Origin: Terrabacter sp. Root85
GTDB taxonomy: Bacteria; Actinomycetota; Actinomycetes; Actinomycetales; Dermatophilaceae
Assembly (NCBI RefSeq): GCF_001429185.1
Contig: NZ_LMIW01000009.1
Location: 310,001 to 374,000, forward strand
Reading direction: 5' to 3'
DNA: 64,000 bases
Below, piece by piece: positions 41,653-51,700 of this stretch. Both the position numbers and the translations under genes were made by a program. Position 1 is the first letter of the stretch; each line of letters begins with the position of its first letter. Under the pieces are notes generated by a model, which saw only the letters and a list, made by a program, of their open reading frames with translations, had not been told where the DNA came from and ran no database searches.

Positions 41653-42720
41653 ATGACGAACTCGAGCCTGGGGGCGCGAGCAGGGGTTGAGGGACCCGTG
41701 CGAGCCGAGGTCACACTGTGTCGGAGTCTGCGCGTGTCGGTCGGCGACCGGTCGATCGGACCGCGCCAGCTCGGCGGGGCGAAACCGCGCCAGATCCTCG
41801 TCGCGCTGCTGCTGCGGCCCGACCAGGCCGTCTGCAAGGCAAGTCTCGTGCGGCTGCTGTGGGACGACGCCCCACCGGCGGGCGCCCTGAGCACCCTCGA
41901 GGGCTACGTCAGCCTGGTCCGCAAGCGGCTCGACGCCCTGACGCCGGGGCTCGGCAGCGCCGTGCGCACGGAGCCGGGCGGCTACCTGCTCGACTCGGCG
42001 TTCGTCGACGTCGACGTCCACCGCTTCCGGCGCCTGGCCGCCCGGGCGCGCGCCTGCTCGGGGCCGGCCGCCGTGCGCGGCTGGGTCGCTGCCTTCGACG
42101 TCCTCGACGTCCTCGATGCCCTCGGGGGAGCCGGCGGCCCCGGTGGCCTGCTCCTGCCGGACGAGCACCTCGACTGGATCGAGCAGGCGCGTGAGGAGCT
42201 CGACGCCGAGCTGCTGCGGGCCCTCGCCGAGGCGGCGGGGGTGGCCCTCGACGCGGGAGACCTCGACCGTGCCCACCGCTGGGCGAGAGAGGCGCTCGCC
42301 GCCGACCCCTACGACGAGGCCGCCTGGCGCGTCGTCCTCGAGTGCTGTGAGCAGCGCGGCCGCTACGCGGAGGGCCTGCGCGCCTACGACGAGTGCCGGC
42401 GGCTGCTCGCGGACGAGCTCGGCTGCACGCCCGGACCCGGGGTCCGCGAGGTCTTCGGCCGCCTCCTGGACGGCGCGAGGCAGACCGACGACGACCCGCT
42501 GTCGGCATTGGTCGACGCCGTCGTCCGTCTCCACGTCGCGGTGTCGCTCCCGGCCGGGCCGGCCGGTGCGGACCCCGAGGGGACCACGGGGCTGGGGCGC
42601 CCCGGCCCGGCGGGGCAGCGGGGCGGCTCCCCGCCGGTCGAGGAGGACTGGCGGCTGCTCGAGCGTCTGCTGTCGATGGCGCGCAGCGGTTGGCACCCCA
42701 CGGCTCGGGCCACCGCCTGA
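41653..42720 (+). CDS. SARP-type regulator (AfsR/BTAD family)
   Basis: 355 residues. An OmpR-like winged-helix domain (about 20-105: 'RQLGGAKPRQILVALLLRPDQ', 'VRLLWDDAPPAGALSTLEGYVSLVRK', 'GYLL') followed by a bacterial transcriptional activation domain (BTAD, about 115-275: 'DVHRFRRLAARARA', 'HRWAREALAADPYDEAAWR', 'LRAYDECRRLLADELG'). The NTPase and TPR parts of full AfsR are absent, so it is a small SARP. Such regulators turn on secondary-metabolite or catabolic clusters; the target here may be the preceding oxidase genes. Shine-Dalgarno GGGAGGGG before the ATG. It ends 12 bases before a palindrome. Confidence 0.9.
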   Translation: MTNSSLGARAGVEGPVRAEVTLCRSLRVSVGDRSIGPRQLGGAKPRQILVALLLRPDQAVCKASLVRLLWDDAPPAGALSTLEGYVSLVRKRLDALTPGLGSAVRTEPGGYLLDSAFVDVDVHRFRRLAARARACSGPAAVRGWVAAFDVLDVLDALGGAGGPGGLLLPDEHLDWIEQAREELDAELLRALAEAAGVALDAGDLDRAHRWAREALAADPYDEAAWRVVLECCEQRGRYAEGLRAYDECRRLLADELGCTPGPGVREVFGRLLDGARQTDDDPLSALVDAVVRLHVAVSLPAGPAGADPEGTTGLGRPGPAGQRGGSPPVEEDWRLLERLLSMARSGWHPTARATA

Positions 42721-42731
42721 CCCACCCGACC

Positions 42732-42773
42732 GTCGAAGGGCCACGTACCGGTACCGGTTCGTGGCCCTTCGAC
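42732..42773. repeat. 42-bp near-perfect palindrome (A-type repeat)
   Basis: Second copy of the element at 35041-35082, with the same outer GTCGAAGGGCCAC arms and CCGGTACCGG centre; only the flanking triplets differ (one arm pair mismatched). It lies between the convergent SARP and SDR genes, where a bidirectional terminator fits. The two copies are 7.7 kb apart, so recombination between them is conceivable. Confidence 0.85.
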
Positions 42774-42791
42774 GTCGGGACGGTGGACGGG

Positions 42792-43613
42792 TCAGCCGGA
42801 GAAGGCGCGCCTCATGACGGCGTCCATGGCGCGGTCCGGCAGCAGCCGGCGCGCGGTGACGATGGCGCGCGCGCCGCGTCCGGCGGGGTAGCGCGCCGCG
42901 GGGTTCGCGGCCTCCAGCGCCTTGAGCACCTTCTCGGCGACCGCCTCGGGCCCGGAGCTCATCCGCGGGGTGTCGACGCGCTCGAACATCACGGCCATCC
43001 GGCGGGCGAGGTCCTCGTAGACGGTGCCGATCGACTGCTCGACCATGCTCTCGCGGGCGATGGTGTTCCACTCCGAGATGATCGGGCCCGGCTCGACGAT
43101 GACGACGTCGATGCCGAAGGGGGCGAGCTCGATGCGCAGGCTGTCGCTGAAGCCCTCGACCGCGAACTTCGTGGCGTGGTACCAGGCGCCGAGTGGCTCG
43201 TAGATCTTGCCGCCGATGCTGGAGATGTTGACGATCCGGCCGCGACGCCGCGTGCGCATGTGCGGCGTGACGAGCTGGGTGAGGCGGGCGAGCCCGAAGA
43301 CGTTGACCTCGAACTGTCGTCGCGCCTCGTCGATCGGCACGTGCTCGACCGGTCCGTACGAGCCGTAGCCGGCGTTGTTGACGAGGGCGTCGATCTGCCC
43401 CTGCTCGGTGATGATGCGGTCGACCCCCGCGACCATCGACGCGTCGTCGGTGACGTCCATGGCGAAGGGGATGATGCCGCGCGACTCGAGCGCGGCCATG
43501 CGCTCGACCCGGCGGGCGACGGCATACACCGTCCACCCGGACTCGACGAGGTGGATGGCGATGGACTCGCCGATGCCGGAGGACGCGCCGGTGACGAGGG
43601 CTACCTTGCTCAT
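42792..43613 (-). CDS. Short-chain dehydrogenase/reductase
   Basis: 273 residues. Classical SDR: 'VALVTGASSGIGESIA' (5-20), 'NNAGYG', catalytic Ser in 'VNISSIGG', 'YHATK' (Tyr and Lys of the active site), then 'PFGIDVVIVEPGPI'. NAD(P)-dependent oxidoreductase of unknown substrate. The 5' frame extends to 43664, but the ATG at 43613 gives the SDR N-terminus and is preceded by TACGGT six bases upstream (complement of 43620-43625), so it is leaderless. A GTATGCG half-match sits in the promoter. Confidence 0.92.
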   Translation of the reverse strand: MSKVALVTGASSGIGESIAIHLVESGWTVYAVARRVERMAALESRGIIPFAMDVTDDASMVAGVDRIITEQGQIDALVNNAGYGSYGPVEHVPIDEARRQFEVNVFGLARLTQLVTPHMRTRRRGRIVNISSIGGKIYEPLGAWYHATKFAVEGFSDSLRIELAPFGIDVVIVEPGPIISEWNTIARESMVEQSIGTVYEDLARRMAVMFERVDTPRMSSGPEAVAEKVLKALEAANPAARYPAGRGARAIVTARRLLPDRAMDAVMRRAFSG

Positions 43614-43706
43614 CCCGACACCGTATGCGGCCCCGCTCGGACCCGGAGCGCGCGCCCACCTCACAGCGTGGGCCGGCCGGACGGCATACGCCCCTCCCTC
43701 ACACCG

Positions 43707-43812
43707 TTCGAGAGGCCACGTCGGGCCGCCTGGACGCAGTCGAGAGGCCAGCTCTCGGTGGGGAGAACTGGCCTCTCGATGTGTCGGAGGAGGCCACAGG
43801 CGGCCTCTCGAC
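43707..43812. repeat. A-type repeat cluster (four half-sites)
   Basis: Half-sites TTCGAGAGGCCAC (from 43707), GTCGAGAGGCCAG (43739-43751), CTGGCCTCTCGA (about 43768-43779) and GGCCTCTCGAC (43802-43812). The middle two form a stem-loop. Lies between the SDR start and the 3' end of the DHA2 pump gene. Confidence 0.75.
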
Positions 43813-43838
43813 GGGTCAGGTCGGGGAGTGGGGCGCGG

Positions 43839-46039
<2,201 letters not shown>

Positions 46040-46045
46040 GGGGGC

Positions 46046-46654
46046 ATGAGCACGGACCTGCTGACCGACGAGTCGTGCGGCCTGCGGGAGCGCAAGAAGC
46101 GCGAGACCCGCCGCGCGCTCAACCTCGCCGCCCTCGACCTCGTCGAGGAGAAGGGCTTCACGGCCGTCACGACCGAGGAGATCGCGGCCCGGGCCGGCGT
46201 CAGCGCCCGCACGTTCTTCAACTACTTCCCGTCCAAGGAGGCCGCCGTCATCGGCACGACGGCCGAGGAGCTCGAGTCGTATGCCGCCGCGCTGGAGCAG
46301 GACGTCGAGGGCGAGACGCCGCTCGAGTCCCTCCGTCGGATCCTCGCCGGCATGCTCGCGCCCGCGTCGATCGACCGCGAGCTGCGGGCCCGGCGTCGTC
46401 GCATCCTGCTCGGCGAGCCGTCGCTCGCCCCGGCGCTCGTGGGCAACAACATCCGCATCGAGAACGCCCTGACGGCCGCGCTCGAGCGTCGTCTCGGCGT
46501 GCAGCCGGGCGCGTCGCTCGAGGCGCGCCTGACGGTGGCCGTGGCCATCGCGGCCGTGCGCGCCTGCATCGAGCACCAGCAGAACGGCGGCTCGGGTCGT
46601 CTCGAGCGCAACATCGACCAGGCCTTCGACCGCATCGCGGCCGGCCTGCGCTGA
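46046..46654 (+). CDS. TetR-family repressor of the efflux pump
   Basis: 202 residues. TetR HTH 'RETRRALNLAALDLVEEKGF' then 'TTEEIAARAGVSARTFFNYF', a ligand-binding C-terminal domain, one Cys. Divergent from the DHA2 gene with a shared, symmetrical control region, which is the classic layout of a drug-responsive local repressor. The ATG is six bases after CACGAT, so the transcript is probably leaderless. Contains a GTATGCC site (46279). Ligand unknown. Confidence 0.93.
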   Translation: MSTDLLTDESCGLRERKKRETRRALNLAALDLVEEKGFTAVTTEEIAARAGVSARTFFNYFPSKEAAVIGTTAEELESYAAALEQDVEGETPLESLRRILAGMLAPASIDRELRARRRRILLGEPSLAPALVGNNIRIENALTAALERRLGVQPGASLEARLTVAVAIAAVRACIEHQQNGGSGRLERNIDQAFDRIAAGLR

Positions 46655-46723
46655 GGAGCGCCGCAGAGCTGCCGGGGCGCTGAGACGGACCGGCGTCGCT
46701 GAGGCGGACCGGTTCGAGGTCGC

Positions 46724-47299
46724 TCAGTGCGAGGCGGTCGCCCCGCTGACGAGCGCCTCGGCCGCGGCCTTGGCGGCGCGGGGTGCGTCCGGCAGCGCAT
46801 CGAGCGAGCCGCTCGCGAGTCCGCCGTCGAGGAGCAGGGTGAGGGTGCGCGCCAGGCCGTCGGGGTCGGGTGCTCCCGCGTCGACCGCGAGCCCACGCAC
46901 CCAGCCGCGCACCGAGTCCTTGTGGGCGAGCGTCCGGGCGTGGATCGCCGTGCCCGGCTCGTTCTCGGCCGCGGCGTTGATGAAGGCGCACCCGCGGTAG
47001 CCGTCGCGACGGCAGGCCGTGTCGAGAGCGTCGAAGAGCCCGACGAGCTGGTCGGCGGGCGCCGGGCCGGCCGCCTCGGCAGCAGCGTGCAGCTGCCCCG
47101 ACCAGGTCGTGTCGACGACGTCGAGGTAGGCGAGGACGAGGTCGTCCTTGGCCGGGAAGTGGTTGTAGAAGGTCTGTTTGGCGACCCCGGACTCGGCGAT
47201 GATCCGGTCGACCCCGACCGCGCGGATGCCGTGGGCGTAGAAGAGCGCGAAGGCCGTGTCGAGAATGCGCTGCCGAGCCGCGCTCGCTGTCCGTGCCAT
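46724..47299 (-). CDS. TetR-family repressor
   Basis: 191 residues. HTH 'RQRILDTAFALFYAHGIRAVG' and 'IIAESGVAKQTFYNHFPAKDD', with C-terminal domain containing 'CRRDGYRGCAFINAAAEN', typical of TetR_C_11 type regulators such as those of quinone/oxidoreductase genes. Leaderless: TATGAT six bases before the ATG (complement of 47306-47311). It is divergent from the NAD(P) oxidoreductase; the intergenic region holds two identical operator palindromes, so autoregulation and control of the neighbour are likely. Confidence 0.93.
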   Translation of the reverse strand: MARTASAARQRILDTAFALFYAHGIRAVGVDRIIAESGVAKQTFYNHFPAKDDLVLAYLDVVDTTWSGQLHAAAEAAGPAPADQLVGLFDALDTACRRDGYRGCAFINAAAENEPGTAIHARTLAHKDSVRGWVRGLAVDAGAPDPDGLARTLTLLLDGGLASGSLDALPDAPRAAKAAAEALVSGATASH

Positions 47300-47305
47300 G
47301 GGGCC

Positions 47306-47372
47306 ATCATACCTTGCGAGTAGACAGATCTGTCTGCTAGCGTCCCGGTAAGTAGACAGATCTGTCTATTCT
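47306..47372. promoter_or_regulatory. Paired TetR operators AGACAGATCTGTCT x2
   Basis: Two identical perfect 14-bp palindromes at 47322-47335 and 47354-47367; each is also preceded by GT. Centre-to-centre distance is 32 bp (three turns), so two dimers can bind on one face. The left one overlaps the -35 region of the tetR promoter (-10 TATGAT, complement of 47306-47311); the right one abuts the likely -10 TATTCT (47367-47372) of the oxidoreductase gene. Confidence 0.85.
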
Positions 47373-47395
47373 GTTTCGCCACCCAAGGACCTCCC

Positions 47396-48073
47396 ATGCG
47401 TTACGCAGTTCTCGGCACCGGCTCCGTCGGTCGCACCATCGCGTCCCGTCTCGACGAGCTCGGCCACGCGGTCACCATCGGCACGCGTGACCCGGCGAGC
47501 ACGCTCGCGCGCACCGAGCCCGACCAGATGGGCAACGCCGCCTTCGCGACGTGGGCGACGGCATACCCGGGCATCTCGCTCGCGACCTTCGCGGAGGCCG
47601 CAGCCTCGGCCGAGGTCGTCGTCAACGCGACGAGCGGCGACGCCTCGCTCGCGGTGCTCGGCCTCGCCGGTGCCGACGCTCTCGCCGGCAAGGTGCTGCT
47701 CGACATCGCCAACCCGCTCGACTTCTCGGCAGGGATGCCGCCCACCCTCTTCGTCAAGGACTCCGACTCGCTCGGCGAGCAGATCCAGCGTGCCTTCCCC
47801 GACGCCAGGGTCGTCAAGGCGCTCAACACGCTGACCGCAGAGCTCATGGTGCGCCCGGCCGGCCTGCCCGAGCGCAGCAGCGTCTTCGTGTCCGGCGACG
47901 ACGCCGGGGCCAAGGCCGCCGTCACGGCCCTGCTCGTCGAGTTCGGTCACGAGGACGTCATCGACCTCGGCGACATCACGACCGCCCGCGGCACGGAGAT
48001 GCTGCTGCCGGTCTGGCTGCGTCTGATGGGCGCCCTCGGCACGCCGATGTTCAACTTCCGGATCGTCCGCTGA
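47396..48073 (+). CDS. NAD(P)/F420-dependent oxidoreductase, F420_oxidored family
   Basis: 225 residues. Rossmann fold at the N-terminus 'YAVLGTGSVGRTIASRLDELG' with a dinucleotide-binding GxGxxG, 'NATSGDASLAVL', 'LLDIANPLDF', 'VVKALNTL', 'ERSSVFVSGDDAGAK'. It belongs to the NADPH-dependent F420 reductase-like group; many act as plain NADP oxidoreductases. AAGGA 7 bases before the ATG. Probably repressed by the divergent TetR and induced by an electrophile or antibiotic; inducer unknown. One GGCATAC site at 47560. Confidence 0.88.
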   Translation: MRYAVLGTGSVGRTIASRLDELGHAVTIGTRDPASTLARTEPDQMGNAAFATWATAYPGISLATFAEAAASAEVVVNATSGDASLAVLGLAGADALAGKVLLDIANPLDFSAGMPPTLFVKDSDSLGEQIQRAFPDARVVKALNTLTAELMVRPAGLPERSSVFVSGDDAGAKAAVTALLVEFGHEDVIDLGDITTARGTEMLLPVWLRLMGALGTPMFNFRIVR

Positions 48074-48097
48074 CCGAGGTGGACGCCCGCGACGGCG

Positions 48098-48448
48098 TCA
48101 CTGCACGTCGCGCTCGCGCTCCCGCGCGGGGGTGAGGTGCGGGGGTGCGTCCGTCATCCGCAGTCGGGGGCGGCGCCGGGCGAGGTCGATGAAGTCGCCG
48201 ACGCGCAGTCCTGCCTCCAGGGGGTGGCGGAAGCGCACCTCGCGACGGACCACGTAGCGGTTGCGCCGCCCCTCGCGGTGCCGAGTGATCACGCGGGCCC
48301 CCTCGAGGTCGGCCACGATCTGTTGGACTGCCCGCTCGGTGATCCCGATGTTGGAGGCAACGTCCTTGAGCAACATGTCCGGGTCGTCCGCCAGGCAGAC
48401 CAGAACGTGTCCGTGGTTCGAGAGGAAGGTCCATCCTTTCCTTCTCAT
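48098..48448 (-). CDS. Winged-helix DNA-binding protein (MarR-like)
   Basis: 116 residues. A single winged HTH: 'GHVLVCLADDPDMLLKDVA', 'NIGITERAVQQIVADLEGA', 'VITRHREGRRNRYVVRRE', closest to MarR/ArsR-like regulators that act as dimers. After it comes a short Arg-rich tail. The frame could start upstream, but ATG 48448 is six bases after TACCGT (complement of 48455-48460) and fits a leaderless start; the residues upstream of it look non-coding. Divergent from the giant oxidase with a ~290-base region between, which it may control. Ends 24 bases from the convergent oxidoreductase. Confidence 0.82.
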   Translation of the reverse strand: MRRKGWTFLSNHGHVLVCLADDPDMLLKDVASNIGITERAVQQIVADLEGARVITRHREGRRNRYVVRREVRFRHPLEAGLRVGDFIDLARRRPRLRMTDAPPHLTPARERERDVQ

Positions 48449-48747
48449 GACTCGACGGTAGATCGCTGTGTGGGCGGCCGCGGCAAAAGGCGAAGAGGGC
48501 TTCGTCACACGTCCTCGTCGTATGCGAGCTTCGTCCCTCTCTGGGCTTGGCAAGTGTCCCGTTTTGCCGAACCTGAGCACGATTGTGCATGAATGCGGAC
48601 AGGCGAAATCCATTTCCGGAATCGCTTGTGGCGCAAAAGGCTTCGCATTTTCAATGCAAGAGAAAGTGGACGTTCTGACCCCCATTCCTGTCTAACCTTT
48701 GTGAATTCGCTGGACATGCGAAGTAGGTCACGGGGCAGGTGGGGAAG
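48449..48747. other. AT-richer intergenic region upstream of the giant oxidase
   Basis: No gene seen. From about 48480 to 48730 the DNA has clearly more A/T than its surroundings, including CAAAATCC-like and CATTTTCAATGCAAG runs. One GTATGCG variant lies at about 48520. A TGTCTAACCTTTGTGAATTC segment near 48690 may include a promoter. ATG 48748 is preferred over GTG 48739 because GGGGCAGG is 8 bases upstream of the ATG. Confidence 0.4.
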
Positions 48748-51700
48748 ATGCCAGGTAGCAGTCCGAGAAGATGGTTGTCGGCGATCGTGGCCAGTGCCGC
48801 GACGGTGCTCGCGTTGGGCCTGCAGGCGGGGGTGGTGCCGGCCACGGTCGCGGCAGCGTCGCCACCGACGGGAGCCACGGACGCGTCGAAGGTTCCCCAC
48901 TACTTCGGGCCCTGGCCGAACTGGGCCAACAGCCCCCTGACGTTGCCGACGGCGACGGTCAGCATCACTGACGCCGGCACCGGAGCAGGCGCGACCGCCG
49001 TGGCGCAGGTGGGACCTGACGGCAGCATCGGTGCGATCAACCTGACAGCTCCGGGGCACGACTACACCTCGCCCACCGTCACCATCAACGCGCCGACCGT
49101 CGCCGGCGGGACGCAGGCGACGGCGACCGCGACGGTCAAGGCGACCGGCGCGGTCGTCTCCGCGTCGGTCACCGCCGCGGGCGCGGGCTACTCCGGCTTC
49201 GTCGCCACCGTGGCAGGCGACGGGACGGGCGCCAGCGTGACGCCTTCCGGTGGCGTCGACGCCGTGGCCCTGACGGACGGCGGCGCGGGCTACACCATGC
49301 CCACCGTCCTCATCGACCTCCCGGACGACCCGAACGGCACGCGTGCCACCGGTCACGTCGAGCAGGCCGACCTCGTCGGCGGCGTGGTCCAGAAGGTCAC
49401 GGTGGACGACCCCGGCTCGGGCTACACGACCTTACCGGCCGTCAGGATCCTCGACGGGACGCTCTCCGACCCGATCAGTGGGTCGACCCCAGCCGCGGCG
49501 ACCGCGACGCTCGAGCTCGTCGGACTCGCTGTCGACGTCCCGGGCTCGGGGTACACCGCGGCCACGGTGGCTGTCACGGACCCGACCGGAGGCGGAACGG
49601 GTGCCACCGGCGCCGTGACGACTGACGTCGGATCGCTCGACTCGGTCACCGTCACCAATGCCGGCAGCGGCTACCTCACGGCGGGCATGAAGAAGTTCCA
49701 GGACGCTCTGCCGGTCACGTGCGACCCCAAGGCCGACGGATCCGGCTGTCCCGCCATCGCCCAGGTGCAGGGGACGGACGCAGCCATGGGGCCCGACAAC
49801 AAGTTCATCCCGTTGGCGGTCCCCGAGGCGAAGACCTACAACGGCAAGGTCGCCGACGAGTACGTCATTGGTCTCGTGCAGTACCGCACGAAGTTCTCGT
49901 CCGACCTTCCGGCAACCCTCGTCCGCGGCTACGTCCAGCTCTCGACGACCGCAGTCCCGGGCCGGCAGGTCCCCCTCTTCAACGAGCTGCAGAACGGTGA
50001 CCAGCAGGCCATCTCCGGCTACACCGGGGTGACCGCCCCGCAATGGCTCGGCCCGATCATCGCGGCGACGAAGGACCGTCCCGTGCGCATCGTCTTCCGC
50101 AACCTGCTGCCCAAGGGCGCCGACGGTGATCTCTTCCTGCCCACCGACAGCACGATGATGGGCTCCGGCATGGGCCCGATGGCCATGCCCGCACCCGTCG
50201 ACAGCGGCGCCGTGACCGACGCCGTGCGCAACCCCACGTGCACCCAGGAGCCGAAGGCCGTCGACTGCTTCAAGGACAACCGCGCCACCCTGCACCTGCA
50301 CGGCGGCACGACCCCGTGGATCAGCGACGGGACGCCGCACCAGTGGATCACGCCCGCCGGGGAGAGCACGTCGTGGCCGCAGGGCGTCAGCGTGCAGAAC
50401 GTCCCCGACATGCTGTCGGACCCGGCCAACCCCAGCTCTCCCGCAGTCTGTGCCGCGAAGGACGATGGCTGCTCGACGTTCTACTACACCAACCAGCAGA
50501 GCGCGCGGCTGATGTTCTACCACGACCACTCGTGGGGCATCACGCGTCTCAACGTGTATGCCGGTGAGGCCGCCGGCTACACCATCACCGACAACACCGA
50601 GAAGGCGCTCGTGAACGCGGGCCTGATCCCGACCGCCGCCGACACCTTGCCGCTCATCGTCCAGGACCGGACCTTCGTGCCCGGCGACGCCCAGCTCAAG
50701 GACACCGTCGACGCCAACAGCAAGGTCACGGCATACGGCCAGGATCCGACGTGGGACGCGAAGCGATGGGGCACCAAGGGCAGCTTCTGGTACCACCACG
50801 TCTACATGCCGGCGCAGAACCCGGGTGACCCCGGTGGGCTGAGCGCCTACGGACGGTGGATGTACGGACCGTGGTTCTGGCCACCGGCCACGGGCACGAC
50901 GTACGGACCGATCGCGAACCCGTACTACGACCCGAGCTGCAACCTCGACGACCCGTCGACGTGGCAGTACCAGACCGACCCGTTCTGCGAGCCGGAGCAG
51001 ATCCCCGGCACGCCCAACGTGTCGGCCGGCATGGAGCAGTTCAACGACACCCCGATCGTCAACGGTGTCGCCTACCCGACCATGACCCTGCAGCCGAAGA
51101 CGTACCGGATGCGGCTGCTCAACGCCGCGAACGACCGGTTCTTCAACTTCCAGTGGTACACGGCCGACCCCGACCCGGCGAACGGCAACGGCCAGAGCGA
51201 GGTCAAGCTGAACCCGACCGAGCTGGCTGCCGCGCAGACCGACCCGACGGTGTCACCGACACCGGCCGACGCCCACAACGACGCCGCCGGCCCAGACTGG
51301 GTGCAGATCGCGAGCGAGGGCGGCTTCCTGCCTGCGCCCGCGGTGATCGACGGCCAGCAGCCGACGACCTGGATCACCGACCCGACCCGCTTCGACTTCG
51401 GCAACGTCGACAAGCACTCGATGCTGCTCGCTCCGGCGGAGCGTGCCGACGTCGTCGTCGACTTCTCGAAGTTCGCGGGCAAGACGCTGATCCTCTACAA
51501 CGACGCACCCGCTGCCTTCCCGGCACGTGTGCCGTCGTACGACTACTACACGGGCGGCCCGGACCTCAGTCCGACCGGGGCTCCGACCGTCATGCCGGGC
51601 TACGGGCCCAACACCCGCACCGTCATGCAGGTGAAGATCGCGGCCGCCACCCCGGCGCCGGCCTTCAACGTGACGGCGCTCGCCGCCGCCTTCAAGCACC

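Noticed and set aside
35041-42773. Composite transposon bounded by the two 42-bp palindromes
   Set aside because: No transposase or integrase is encoded between them, and there is no target-site duplication I can see. Left as a boundary hypothesis only.
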